A stretch of 64,000 nucleotides of DNA from Acidithiobacillus sp. (GCA_028697715.1 JAQVDS010000004.1:44066-108065); one strand, 5' to 3'. Shown: positions 49,915 to 59,432, numbered from the stretch's first letter. Notes: generated by a model from the sequence alone, not told the origin. Numbers and translations are program-made.

Positions 49915-50942
49915 GCAGAAATGGTGGAAGCGGAAGCGGTGATGATGCGGCTGGAACGATTGTCATTGTTCTGATAATGGGCTTGCTGATTTATTTCTAT
50001 AAATATGTGGTATTCTTTGTCTGGATACCGACAAAAATTGTCGAACTTTGGTTTTGGTCACTTTTCCACCCTAACTATACGGTGAACCTGAGAAATTTTG
50101 TAGATTCCATAACTGTCTGGAAACTGCATTGGCAAAGCGCAAGCTATGTTAATGGACAAGTGCTTTCTATTTGGGGACATGGCTGGATGAAGCCTATTGC
50201 CTTTTTGCAAACTGCGCTGGCTTTAATAATGGCCGGGCTGGTGTGGCGCAAGGTCCGGCAACATGGAATGAAACCCGTATCGAGCGTGGTTGATCTGGTA
50301 TCTCTGCAAAAGCAGCAATTTCCGTGGGGCTGGTTCTGGTTGCATAAACCGAGAAATCGGGAAACCATGAAACGACCGCATGAAGTATTTGGAAAACAGC
50401 CAGAATTTGCTCAATACTATCCTATTCTGGTCAAACAGTTGGGCAGACGCAATCTGGCATTCGACGAGATTCCCAACAAGCTACAAGCCTTGTATGCCGC
50501 CTTCGTGCTCCAGAATCAAGGGAAAATTGATGAAGCCCAGGCCCAACTTCGCCTGTTGGCTCTCGGCACGGTGCCCAAGATCGAAAATTGGAGTCAGGTC
50601 GAAAAAGACTGGAAAGAGCGGATGGCAACCTTTCGCTTTGAACGTGCCTGTTTCGTAGACGCTTTGTTTCATGCTCGCTCTCAAAACCTGTTGCCACCAT
50701 CCTGGTTCAACTGGCTCAAGATCGAGGACCGCCCCTTGTGGATGGCCTTGAACAGCACTCCACCCTATCGCAAAGTCATTAAACCCACTCGCTGCGCGGC
50801 AGAGGCCGTAGGCCCGCTATCCTGGTGGATTTATGTGCAATATCGCCCACTGGAAAACAGCCTGGATGACGAATTACAACTGGCTTTTGGAAGTATAAGC
50901 ACTCTGGATGAAGCTATGAAGGAAGTGGATTATGTTGGGTGA
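49911..50942 (+). CDS. dotM: DotM/IcmP (TrbA) coupling-complex protein
   Basis: The 343-residue protein has N-terminal membrane spans (TIVIVLIMGLLIYFYKYVVFFVWI; MKPIAFLQTALALIMAGLVW) and a cytoplasmic domain (FAQYYPILVKQLGRRNLAFDEIPNKLQALYAAFVLQ ... PPSWFNWLKIEDRPLWMALNSTPPYRKVIKPTRCAAE) typical of DotM. With DotL it forms the coupling complex that recruits substrates. Confidence 0.85.
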   Translation: MSRNGGSGSGDDAAGTIVIVLIMGLLIYFYKYVVFFVWIPTKIVELWFWSLFHPNYTVNLRNFVDSITVWKLHWQSASYVNGQVLSIWGHGWMKPIAFLQTALALIMAGLVWRKVRQHGMKPVSSVVDLVSLQKQQFPWGWFWLHKPRNRETMKRPHEVFGKQPEFAQYYPILVKQLGRRNLAFDEIPNKLQALYAAFVLQNQGKIDEAQAQLRLLALGTVPKIENWSQVEKDWKERMATFRFERACFVDALFHARSQNLLPPSWFNWLKIEDRPLWMALNSTPPYRKVIKPTRCAAEAVGPLSWWIYVQYRPLENSLDDELQLAFGSISTLDEAMKEVDYVG

Positions 50943-51126
50943 ACTCAGAAAAGACAGCAAGGCATTTCCTATTATCGATTTTCAGTCGCCAGACACCCTA
51001 ATTCTCAAAGGCAGCTTTGTCGAGTTTGAAACCTCGCTCAAGAAAAGCCGGAAAAACGGTTATTTACTAATCGGGTGCGATAATGAGGCTTTGTTGATTG
51101 CATGGGAGCACGCCAGCCATGAATGA
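50932..51126 (+). CDS. Hypothetical protein, 64 aa
   Basis: ATG 50932 overlaps the end of dotM and the stop overlaps dotL. The product (FPIIDFQSPDTLILKGSFVEFETSLKKSRKNGYLLIGCDNEALLIAWEH) looks like a small alpha/beta domain. It sits where Legionella has small coupling-complex adaptors, but homology is not claimed. Confidence 0.5.
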   Translation: MLGELRKDSKAFPIIDFQSPDTLILKGSFVEFETSLKKSRKNGYLLIGCDNEALLIAWEHASHE

Positions 51127-53086
51127 TAACGTCTCCATGGAGCGGGACAGCCAGTTTGTTCCGCAAAATAATATCTTTTCTGCTTTCAGTCGGATATGGA
51201 CTCGCCCAAGTTTTTATACCTTCCTGATATTCGGAATCTTGCCAGTAGTCTGTAGTATCTTATTGGCACAATGGGATGACATGATTACCTGGGTTTCCTG
51301 GCTATTGGTCATTCCGATTCTGCTCAATAAACCGAAGTGGCCCGCTTGTAAACCGGCCTACCTTGGCGGTTTGGATTACGGCATGACCGACACCAATGGC
51401 AAGCCAACGAAAGCCAAGGGGATATTTTATCTCGGATATTTGCGCAGCCCCTTTTCTTTGTTCGGTCGCCCCGTCTGGTTGAGCGATTCCATGGCCCGCT
51501 CCCACTTCTATTTCATGGGTACCACCGGCGCGGGCAAGACTACGGCGCTGCTCTCCACCATCGTTGTCAACGCGCTTACCCAAGGCTCCGGGCTGGTGTT
51601 CATCGACGGCAAGGCCGACATTAAGACTTTCCATGATCTCTACACTTTTGCGGCGCTCTATGGCCGGGAAGATGACATACGGATCATCAACTACGTTACC
51701 GGCAATCGGGACGTGTTCGATACCCCCACTTTCAAAATTTCCAGCACCTACAATCCCTTTGCGCAGGAATCGGCGGGCACCATTCAGGAAATGCTCAAAA
51801 GCATGATCGACTCCGGCGAAGGCGGCGATAAAATGTGGGAAGGACAGGCCGGGGCGCTCGTTTCCGGCTCGGTCCCGGCTTTCGTGTATATGCGGGACAA
51901 GTTCAATTTTCCCCTGTCTCCCCGAACCTATCGCAAGGGACTCGATCTACACGTCCTGTTTCAAATCGCCTTTCACGGCAAGGTGTTCAACAGTGAGGCC
52001 AATCTGGTAGACGGGGAGATCCCCGCGCACGTCCTAGGGCCGCTGCGCGGCTTCCTCTCCCTGATCCCTGGCTTCATTGATGAAACCATGGATACGAAAA
52101 AGCTCCCACCCGGCAACGATTACATCAATCAGTACGGCTACCGCATTATGCAGCTTACCGATGTGTTGGGTCTGCTGGCCGACCAGTTCGGGTATATCTC
52201 CGGCGCAGACGTGGGAGAAATCGACTGGCAAGACGTGATTATGAATCGGCGCATCGTTTGGGTCGCCCTGCCCGCCCTGGAAAAATCCGAGGCGTCGATT
52301 CAAAGCCTGGGCAAAATCGTCACCGCCAACATCAAGGGCATGGTATCGGCTATCCTGGGGTCCAGTATCGAGCGAGCCGGTGGCGCGGCAGAAGAACGCC
52401 GTCCGACCGAGGCCGACCACCCTTTTTATCTGGTCATGGACGAGAAAGCCTCCTATATCGTCTCCGGCGAGGACGCCATATTGTCACAGGCCCGGTCGCT
52501 CGGTATCTGCACCAGCATTGCCACCCAGGATCATGACCGCATCGAGCTTTCCGACGAGAAGTATGCCGCTGCCGTGGAATCCAACACCACCAACAAGATC
52601 GGCATGTTCCTGGAATCCAAGAAAACCATCCAGATGTTGATAGACCGGGCAGGAAAGGCATACTTTCAACGCGCTTCGTCTTTCCGTAAATCCGAAGGGG
52701 GTAGCCCTTTCGATGATATGATGGACGGCAACACCCCCTATACCGATTCCTGGACCAATGAATATCTCGACAAGGTAGACATTACAGACCTTACCAAACA
52801 GAAGGAAGGACAGGCCGTAGTGCTTATCAAAGACCATGTGCTCAAAATGAACCTGTTTTATGCTCAGGTTCCCAAAAAACAGAAGGCCGTCCTTAAAGCC
52901 CTGGGAAGGCGCGTACCGCATGGCGTACCCTTGCTGATCCCGGCTACCGAGAGAACCAAGGTACAACCTGTGCAAGATGATGGCTCCATGCGGCCCTTGA
53001 CGGCACCCACTTACTCCCCGCCGCCACCCGCGCCGCTGAGTCTGGCCGACATTAAAAAACTGTTTGATGATCTGAAAGCGGCCTAA
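51119..53086 (+). CDS. dotL: DotL/IcmO (TrbC) type IV coupling ATPase
   Basis: ATG 51119 gives 655 residues. Two N-terminal spans (FYTFLIFGILPVVCSILLAQ; MITWVSWLLVIPILLN) precede a VirD4/TraD-type ATPase with Walker A MGTTGAGKTTALLS (about 133) and Walker B YLVMDEKASYIV (about 438). DotL delivers the relaxase-DNA complex to the channel. A strong terminator follows, ending this transfer block. Confidence 0.9.
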   Translation: MNDNVSMERDSQFVPQNNIFSAFSRIWTRPSFYTFLIFGILPVVCSILLAQWDDMITWVSWLLVIPILLNKPKWPACKPAYLGGLDYGMTDTNGKPTKAKGIFYLGYLRSPFSLFGRPVWLSDSMARSHFYFMGTTGAGKTTALLSTIVVNALTQGSGLVFIDGKADIKTFHDLYTFAALYGREDDIRIINYVTGNRDVFDTPTFKISSTYNPFAQESAGTIQEMLKSMIDSGEGGDKMWEGQAGALVSGSVPAFVYMRDKFNFPLSPRTYRKGLDLHVLFQIAFHGKVFNSEANLVDGEIPAHVLGPLRGFLSLIPGFIDETMDTKKLPPGNDYINQYGYRIMQLTDVLGLLADQFGYISGADVGEIDWQDVIMNRRIVWVALPALEKSEASIQSLGKIVTANIKGMVSAILGSSIERAGGAAEERRPTEADHPFYLVMDEKASYIVSGEDAILSQARSLGICTSIATQDHDRIELSDEKYAAAVESNTTNKIGMFLESKKTIQMLIDRAGKAYFQRASSFRKSEGGSPFDDMMDGNTPYTDSWTNEYLDKVDITDLTKQKEGQAVVLIKDHVLKMNLFYAQVPKKQKAVLKALGRRVPHGVPLLIPATERTKVQPVQDDGSMRPLTAPTYSPPPPAPLSLADIKKLFDDLKAA

Positions 53087-53089
53087 ACG

Positions 53090-53124
53090 AAATAGCCCTG
53101 AACAATGATTGTTCAGGGCTATTT
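53090..53124. terminator. Bidirectional terminator after dotL
   Basis: AAATAGCCCTGAACA and TGTTCAGGGCTATTT are perfect 15-bp arms with a 5-nt loop and T-runs on both strands. It serves dotL and the converging gene remnant at 53141. Confidence 0.92.
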
Positions 53125-53140
53125 TTCTTAAACCGATTTG

Positions 53141-53417
53141 TTAGGGCTTGATCGCAATAGAATTTTGCGCGGTAAGACCGGATTTTTCCAACGCAATAGA
53201 ACGGAACATTCCGGGGAGCTTGTTGATCCCTTCATCTATACTATTTAGCTCAGGATCATCTTTTTCTTTTTCGTACAAAACTCTTTCCATCCTTGATTGA
53301 AAACTCTCAAAAAGCGTATTCAGGTCTGGATAGTTTGTAAGAAGTGCCCTGCTAAATGACTCTATGGCAGTTTGCGATATTCCAGGCAACTCGAAGATTT
53401 CGCGCAGTTTTTGAGTA
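53141..53417 (-). pseudogene. Element gene cut by the Tn7-like transposon, C-terminal remnant
   Basis: About 91 codons (ending SGLTAQNSIAIKP) are open up to the transposon end at 53418. Beyond it the frame only reads transposon repeats (MSKLYYLR). The remnant is helical (LREIFELPGISQTAIESFSRALL ... LNTLFESFQSRMERVLYEKE) and unrecognised. The N-terminal part should lie at the other end of the transposon, outside the window. Confidence 0.6.
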
Positions 53418-53480
53418 GCTGTTCGCAGGTAATAAAGTTTGGACATGGGTAATAAAGTTTGGACATGGGTAATAAAGTTT
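53418..53480 (+). repeat. Tn7-like right end with three TnsB-site-like repeats
   Basis: TGT (53418-53420) is followed after 8 nt by AATAAAGT, the same spacing as in Tn7R. AATAAAGTTTGGACATGGGT then recurs with a 20-bp period (AATAAAGT at 53429, 53449 and 53469). Tn7 TnsB sites share the core CAATAAAGT. Confidence 0.82.
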
Positions 53481-53554
53481 GATCACAGACCTTGCCAAGT
53501 TGGGTGAAGAGGAGTAGCGTGATTCCTAAATAGTCTCTAAACCCGGAGGGAGCC

Positions 53555-53578
53555 GTGGCCCGACGCCGGTACACTATT
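53555..53578 (+). pseudogene. tnsA: tnsA, first 8 codons before IS insertion
   Basis: GTG 53555 follows GGAGGGA at good spacing and begins MARRRYTI. If the IS5-family element and one TATT copy are removed, the frame continues DEHRIALFVQEGRGEGVGAD, aligning with the N-terminus of Tn7 TnsA (MAKANSS...KEGRGQGHGKD). So the gene was split after codon 8. Confidence 0.8.
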
Positions 53579-54821
53579 GGGCACCTCGAATAACCCCGTC
53601 TCGCCTCGAATCTGATAGAATCTACGGGGTTGGCTAACGGGAGGTGGGTAGAGATGATTGCACGGCGGACGGCTATCAAGGACGATCTTTTTGCTGATGT
53701 GCGGCGAGCGCAGAAGGCCGATGCGATCACGACTCCCCTCCAGAAAATCGACCAAGTGGTAGATTTTCAGTCGCTGGCTTCTGCGGTGGAGAGAGTGGTC
53801 CCTCGCCCGGCACAGCCGAAAGGGGGGCGTCCTCCCTATCCCACGGAAGTGATGGTACGGATTCTGGTAGTCAAACGCCTGCATGGCCTGTCCGACGAGC
53901 AAACCGAATTCCAGTTGTTGGATCGGCGCAGCTTTCAACGGTTTTGCGGTCTGGAGCACTCGGCCAACATTCCGGACCGGACGACGATTTGGCACTTCGA
54001 GAACCGGCTGGGCAAGGAAGGCATCGACGCGCTTTTTGCGGAACTCGACCGGCAGATCCGCGCCCAGGGTCTGGAGGCGCGGGCGGGACAAATCATCGAT
54101 GCCACGCTCGTGCCAGCGCCAAAGCAGCATTTCACCAAGGACGACAAGGAAATCCTGGAGCAGGATGCGGTCCCCGTAGACTGGAAGCCTGCGAAGAGGC
54201 GACAGAAGGACACCGACGCCAGTTGGACGAAGAAACACGGCAAGGCCTATCACGGGTATAAGTTCACCGTGAGCGTAGACCGCAAGCACAAGCTCATTCG
54301 GAGATGGGTGGCGGATACGGCCAGTGTGCACGATTCCCAGCACCTGGAAGTCGTGCTGGATGACTGGAATAGCAGCGCAGAGATTTACGCCGACAAGGGC
54401 TATGTCGGCGCAGAACGAGAAGAGCGGCTACAAGAGCAGGGTTACCGCACCCACATACAGCGCAAGGCGCAGAAGGGAAAGCCCTTGTCAGCGTGCCAGG
54501 AGCGGCGGAACCGGCGCATTGCCAGGGTCCGGGCGCGGGTAGAGCACGTCTTTGCTGCGATCACGCAATGGGGTGGCAAAAACATCCGCACCATCGGTCA
54601 GGCCCGAGCTTCCTTTGCCATGGGCATGATGGTCTTGGTCTACAACATGCGCCGTTTGGCCTATTTGACAGGATAACTGCGCCCGAAAACCAGAAATAGG
54701 CCGAAAAAAGGCCAAAAAAGGGCCAAAAGAGAGAAAAATTCGCGGAAAAATCGGTCTCATCCCAGCGAGCGACCCGTATCTACGCCGCCGCGCCCAAAAT
54801 CAAGGGTTGTTCGAGGTGCCC
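53579..54821 (+). mobile_element. IS5-family insertion sequence inside tnsA
   Basis: GGGCACCTCGAATAACCC at 53579 is matched in inverse by GGGTTGTTCGAGGTGCCC ending at 54821 (one mismatch). A direct TATT flanks both ends (53575-53578 and 54822-54825), the 4-bp duplication usual for IS5. The element is 1243 bp and has one transposase gene. The right 150 bp are purine-rich with repeated GGCCAAAA. Confidence 0.88.
53654..54676 (+). CDS. IS5-family transposase (DDE)
   Basis: ATG 53654 follows GGGAGG; an in-frame start at 53630 is less well placed. The 340-residue protein has an N-terminal DUF772 domain (YPTEVMVRILVVKRLHGLSDEQTEFQLLDRRSFQRFCGL) and a DDE core: IIDATLVPAP, then IYADKGYVGAEREE and RRNRRIARVRARVEHVFAAI. 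It appears complete and functional. Confidence 0.92.
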   Translation: MIARRTAIKDDLFADVRRAQKADAITTPLQKIDQVVDFQSLASAVERVVPRPAQPKGGRPPYPTEVMVRILVVKRLHGLSDEQTEFQLLDRRSFQRFCGLEHSANIPDRTTIWHFENRLGKEGIDALFAELDRQIRAQGLEARAGQIIDATLVPAPKQHFTKDDKEILEQDAVPVDWKPAKRRQKDTDASWTKKHGKAYHGYKFTVSVDRKHKLIRRWVADTASVHDSQHLEVVLDDWNSSAEIYADKGYVGAEREERLQEQGYRTHIQRKAQKGKPLSACQERRNRRIARVRARVEHVFAAITQWGGKNIRTIGQARASFAMGMMVLVYNMRRLAYLTG

Positions 54822-54825
54822 TATT

Positions 54826-55644
54826 GACGAACATCGGATCGCCCTGTTTGTGCAGGAGGGACGTGGTGAGGGTGTCGGCGCAGACTACAAACCTTGGTTG
54901 ACCGTTCAAGACGTACCGTCAACGGGGCGTAGTACCCGCCTCCGAGGGATTCATACTGAGCGTATACACCATTTGCTCTCCGATATTGAACGAAACCTCT
55001 TCTACTGCTTGGATTGGGAAGATTCGGTCGCCGATATTCGGGAACAGTTCCCCTTAGACCGATCAGCGACCACCCAAATTGCCGAAGCCTGCAATATTCT
55101 GCACCCCCGTTTCCCCGGTGTAGTTACACCGATGGTTATGACCACGGACTTTGTGGTCGATGCCTGGGTGGACGGCAAGCTGGTGCAGACGGCCTATTCC
55201 GTAAAATCTGGCAAGGATCTCGACCATCCGAGGACGCTGGAAAAGTTGGAAATTGAACGGCTCTACTGGGAAAGCAAGGGAGTGGAGTGGAGCATTGTCA
55301 CACCAGCCGTCCTACCGACCCACCTGATCCGAAACATTGAGTGGGTTCACAATTTCTTCCGGCTAGATGGTCTCGTCGAACCGCATCCGGGCTTCTACCA
55401 AGACGCTGCACGCCGAATGGGGGCACAAGTCAGTTCCTCCGCCGGGTTGCCGCTGCAACAATTTTGTCAGGACATGGAAGTCCGTTTGGGCTTACGCGAA
55501 GAAGAGGGGCTAACGCTGTTTCGCCACCTTCTAGCGACCAAGTCCGTTCTTTGCGACATGGAGACCGTGGTTCTGAGCGACCCGCTGATCAACATGGCAT
55601 CCTTTCGCACGTCGACTCGCCAGCGCCAAGAGAGCCGGGCATGA
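54826..55644 (+). pseudogene. tnsA: tnsA, codons 9 to end, after IS insertion
   Basis: The frame resumes with DEHRIALFVQEGRG and runs to the normal C-terminus. Catalytic-core features remain: the DIREQFPL segment, Asp in MTTDFVVDA and Lys in AYSVKSG; Tn7 has QVK where this has SVK. A GTG at 54850 could start a protein lacking only the first 16 residues, but its ribosome binding site is weak. TnsA cuts the 5' ends of the transposon; loss of its activity makes Tn7 form cointegrates. It overlaps tnsB by 4 nt. Confidence 0.82.
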
Positions 55645-57788
55645 GCTTTCTTACCCTCAACCAACTACTGCAATTTTCTGAGGACGGACACACCGAGCGG
55701 GTCTTATGGATCGACGCGGGAGAGCCTGGCTATGTTTGCATCGACACTCATGCTGAGCACGCCAATCCGTTGTACCGCCGTCACATTGATGTGATCCGCC
55801 TGATGGATGAGGGTGCTGTCAGTATAGGCAAAGAAGATCCCTTGCTCATCAACAAAAATGAAGAGCGGCTCTCTGCTGCACAACGCGCTAAGCGCGACCA
55901 AAACTTTGCTCGGATCGCTCCGGTTCTGCAGCGGCAGCCGGAGATCTTCGATCTCCGCAAGCGCGGCAAAATCCTTGCTGAATTTGCGTCAGCCCATGGG
56001 GAAAATCATCACAGGCTGTTGCGACTGCTGCGCCGTTACTGGCAGCGGGGGATGGCGCCTAACGCTTTGCTCCCCGACTACACCAATTCCGGTGCTCGCG
56101 GCAAAGAGCGTGCTGCCACCGGTAAGCGTCGCGGTCGGCCGCCCAAGAGCAATGAGGGCTCTGTAAGTGTTACGCCGGAAACGCGCGCAATCTTCAAGGC
56201 GGCGGTCACCAAGTTTTATGCTATGCACCCGGTCTTTGAGTTGGCGGAGTGTTACCACGCGATGCTGCGGGCTTCCTTCTCGGATTCGGTGGTGAACCCC
56301 GACACCGGTCAGCAGGAATGGGTTTTGCGCTCCGGCGCTCCCAGTTGGTGGCAATTCCGCTATTGGTATCAGAAGGACAATGACATCTTCGCCCTGAAGC
56401 GCCGTCGATTATCTTCACGCGTTTATGATAAAGATATGCGCGCTTTGACCGGCACGGCAACGGGGGAGACCACGGGCCCAGGATCACGGTATCTTATCGA
56501 CGCAACGATTGCCGATATTTATCTGGTTTCCCGCTATTTTCCCGACAAGATCGTCGGTCGCCCTGTGGTGTACGTGGTCATAGACGTGTTTAGTCGAATG
56601 ATTACTGGTCTGCATGTGGGATTCGAGGGGCCAAGCTGGGTCGGTGCAATGCAGGCGCTGGGCAACGCGGTGCTCGATAAAACAGGCTACTGTGCACAAT
56701 TTGGTGTCACCATCGATGCTGCGGATTGGCCCTGCCAAGGCATGCCGGAGGCAATTCTTGGTGACCGAGGGGAGATGGTTGGCCAGATGGTGGAAACGCT
56801 GATTCAGAACTTCGCGGTCCGGGTGGAGAACTCGGCGCCCTTTCGTGCCGACTGGAAGGGTGTGGTCGAACAGCAGTTCCGCTTGCTCCCTACGCGCTTC
56901 AAGGCTTATACGCCAGGGTATATCCAGAGCGACTATCGACAGCGCGGGGGCAACGACTACCGCCTGGATGCAACACTGAACATCGACCAATTCACCAAGA
57001 TCATGATCTATTGCGCACAGTATTATAATACCCAGCACCGAGTCAAAGAATATCCGCTCGCCCCGGAGATGATTCATGATGAAGTTCCGGCTGTCCCGAT
57101 TGATCTGTGGAACTGGGGAATCGCGCATCGTAGTGGGCGTCTGCGTCGCTATCCCGAAGATCTCGTGCGCCTTAGTCTGTTACCGCATGCGGACGCAACG
57201 GTGACCGCCCGGGGTATCCGCCTGTTTGGACTGTACTACTCCTCCCCGTTTGCCATGCAGGAGCACTGGTTCGAGCGCGCGCGCCAAGTCCGGAATTGGC
57301 GGGTCCGCGTGTCTTACGATCCTCGCTGCATGGACGCCATTTGGCTGCACGGCGAGTCCGGTCAGCCGCGTTTTATCCCCTGTACCATTATGACGCAAAG
57401 TCGCGAGCATGCTGGCAGGACGCTCTGGGAGATAGATCAGTTACGCCAGGCATCGAAGGAAGTCGCTCGTGGCCATCAGCGCAGTGAAACGAGCGGGCGG
57501 GTCAATTTAATCGAACAGATCCATCGTGTTGTTGCAGATGCCAAGGCCGAGCATCCCGCGGCCTCTGAACGCTCAGATCGACAGCGAACCAAGGACATTC
57601 GCGGTAACCGGGGCGCCGAGTTGGCGGCCTTGCGCCATAAGGATGCAACCCGCTCGACAAGCATGAATGCGGACGCCCCTGCCGAAGTTGTCCCCTTCCC
57701 TGGTACTGCGCCAAAAACGGACTACAGCCTGCCTAGTATCACGGAGATGCTGCAGAAATTTCGAGAAGACGGGCAGGAAGAGGAGTAA
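55641..57788 (+). CDS. tnsB: TnsB transposase (DDE)
   Basis: ATG 55641 overlaps the tnsA stop. The 715-residue protein has N-terminal DNA-binding helices with an AT-hook-like KRRGRPPKS (about 175) and an RNase H-like core. The acidic triad is in YLIDATIADIYL, AILGDRGEMV and GVVEQQFRLL. A Mu-type beta barrel and a C-terminal TnsC-binding tail (SLPSITEMLQKF) follow. Length matches Tn7 TnsB (702). Confidence 0.93.
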   Translation: MSFLTLNQLLQFSEDGHTERVLWIDAGEPGYVCIDTHAEHANPLYRRHIDVIRLMDEGAVSIGKEDPLLINKNEERLSAAQRAKRDQNFARIAPVLQRQPEIFDLRKRGKILAEFASAHGENHHRLLRLLRRYWQRGMAPNALLPDYTNSGARGKERAATGKRRGRPPKSNEGSVSVTPETRAIFKAAVTKFYAMHPVFELAECYHAMLRASFSDSVVNPDTGQQEWVLRSGAPSWWQFRYWYQKDNDIFALKRRRLSSRVYDKDMRALTGTATGETTGPGSRYLIDATIADIYLVSRYFPDKIVGRPVVYVVIDVFSRMITGLHVGFEGPSWVGAMQALGNAVLDKTGYCAQFGVTIDAADWPCQGMPEAILGDRGEMVGQMVETLIQNFAVRVENSAPFRADWKGVVEQQFRLLPTRFKAYTPGYIQSDYRQRGGNDYRLDATLNIDQFTKIMIYCAQYYNTQHRVKEYPLAPEMIHDEVPAVPIDLWNWGIAHRSGRLRRYPEDLVRLSLLPHADATVTARGIRLFGLYYSSPFAMQEHWFERARQVRNWRVRVSYDPRCMDAIWLHGESGQPRFIPCTIMTQSREHAGRTLWEIDQLRQASKEVARGHQRSETSGRVNLIEQIHRVVADAKAEHPAASERSDRQRTKDIRGNRGAELAALRHKDATRSTSMNADAPAEVVPFPGTAPKTDYSLPSITEMLQKFREDGQEEE

Positions 57789-57794
57789 ATCGAC

Positions 57795-59432
57795 ATGGCT
57801 TCGTCCCCCACCGACATTTCTCTTCTGCCAGAATTTCGAGACAATCCCTTCATCAATCGTCTGCCGCCTCAGCTCTCGCAGCAGAAAGCTTGGCAATTTC
57901 TGTCCGACCCGCCAAAGTTTAGCCCTGAAGAGCGGACGTACTCGTTCCCGTTACGGATGAACTGCCTATATCGGCTGCGTCGCTTCTTTGAGCCCTTGGA
58001 CCATCACTTACGTCTCGAGGCAGCCTTTTCAACGTTGTTGCGCCAGGGGTATGTCAGCCGCAATCCATTGCAAACGGATTACATCCGCCGTCTGCAAGAT
58101 GGTCATGAGCGTATTCTTGCCCGCGATCTCGGCGCGGGGCGGCATTATGTTGGAGGTACTGCGGAGGGGTTCGCGCTCATCGGTGCGTCGGGTGCGGGCA
58201 AGAGTACCGCAATCAATCGGATTCTGGGCTATTACCCGCAGGTAATGACGCACGATGAACCCTTCAGCCTGCAGCAGGTAGTCTGGCTCAAACTCGACTG
58301 CCCCCACCAAGGCTCGCCGAAGCAGCTCTGCATACATTTTTTCCAGGCTCTTGACTTAGCTCTTGGCACGCGAACGTTTGCCCAGTTCGGCAAGACGCGC
58401 AATCCGGTGGACTTGATGATGGCTCAGATGGCACAGCTGGCAAATCGTCACGCACTAGGCGTACTCATCATTGACGAGATCCAGCATCTGACCCTGGCTA
58501 AGGGCGTGGGAAGGGATGCCTTGCTCAACTTTCTAGTTACCCTGATCAATACCATAGGCATTCCTGTGATTACGATAGGAACCATGGGCGCCCTGTCCCT
58601 CTTTCAGGAGGATTTCCGGCAAGCCCGCCGCGCTAACGGCCTCGGGTGTGCGGTCTGGGAGCGCCTTCAACCGGGATCCTCGTGGGATCACTTTGTCGAT
58701 GTCTTATGGAAATATCAATGGACCCGGCAAGAAACGCCACTTACCGACGAGATCCGCCAAGTTCTATACGAGGAAAGCCAGGGGGTCATTGACGTAGTGA
58801 TCAAGCTGTTCATGTTGGCGCAACTCCAGGTGATGGAGCAAAGCGCTTACCGCAAAACGCCAGAGGTATTGGATGCGCGGCTGTTTCGCGAGACTGCTGC
58901 GCGGCACCTCAAGATTATCGAACCGATGATGAGAGCGCTTAAGACCAATAACCAGCGGGAGATCAGCAAGTATGACGATTTGCGGTCCCTGGATACCCAC
59001 GTCTGGCAGGTGTTCCATAATATCCTGCCGCAGTCGGAGCCCTTTTTGCCAGTGGCACCGGATTTGGATGTGGATTGGAAAAAGAAGCAGGAATCGGGCG
59101 ATGTTGATCCGCTGGTTGGCGCCCTGGTGCAGGCTGGCTTGGCAACAGACTTGGCCACCTTGATGGCTGCTAAGGTTCGGGCCCAACACCCTAACGCATC
59201 GGTATTGACGTTGATTGGGCATGTCCCTGCTTTGCTGCAGGAGTCGCAAAAGGTGGCGAGGCTGAAGAAGGAGAGCCGTACAGCGCGCAAGAGTTCGCCA
59301 CGTAAGGTCACAATATCACGAATCTCCGACATCGTGAGCGAGGGCCAAGCGGCAGGTCGAAGTGCCGAAGAATCGCTGGTTGCCGCTGGTTTGGTATGTC
59401 TCCCAAAATTCAGGCAACGTCAATCATGTTGA
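57795..59432 (+). CDS. tnsC: TnsC AAA+ regulator
   Basis: The 545-residue protein has Walker A LIGASGAGKSTAINR (about 130), Walker B GVLIIDEIQHLTLAKG (about 220) and sensor-like ITIGTMGA. TnsC links the target selectors TnsD and TnsE to TnsAB. The size and domain order are those of Tn7 TnsC (555). The stop overlaps the tnsD start. Confidence 0.93.
   Translation: MASSPTDISLLPEFRDNPFINRLPPQLSQQKAWQFLSDPPKFSPEERTYSFPLRMNCLYRLRRFFEPLDHHLRLEAAFSTLLRQGYVSRNPLQTDYIRRLQDGHERILARDLGAGRHYVGGTAEGFALIGASGAGKSTAINRILGYYPQVMTHDEPFSLQQVVWLKLDCPHQGSPKQLCIHFFQALDLALGTRTFAQFGKTRNPVDLMMAQMAQLANRHALGVLIIDEIQHLTLAKGVGRDALLNFLVTLINTIGIPVITIGTMGALSLFQEDFRQARRANGLGCAVWERLQPGSSWDHFVDVLWKYQWTRQETPLTDEIRQVLYEESQGVIDVVIKLFMLAQLQVMEQSAYRKTPEVLDARLFRETAARHLKIIEPMMRALKTNNQREISKYDDLRSLDTHVWQVFHNILPQSEPFLPVAPDLDVDWKKKQESGDVDPLVGALVQAGLATDLATLMAAKVRAQHPNASVLTLIGHVPALLQESQKVARLKKESRTARKSSPRKVTISRISDIVSEGQAAGRSAEESLVAAGLVCLPKFRQRQSC

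Noticed and set aside
53141..53446. Intact 101-aa gene starting inside the transposon end
   Set aside because: Its first residues are encoded by TnsB-site repeats; the true start is cut off by the insertion.
54748..54763. AAAATCGGTCTCATCCC as a further copy of the dispersed leader element
   Set aside because: The core differs (CGGTCTCATCCC), it lies inside the IS5-family end and it precedes no native start.
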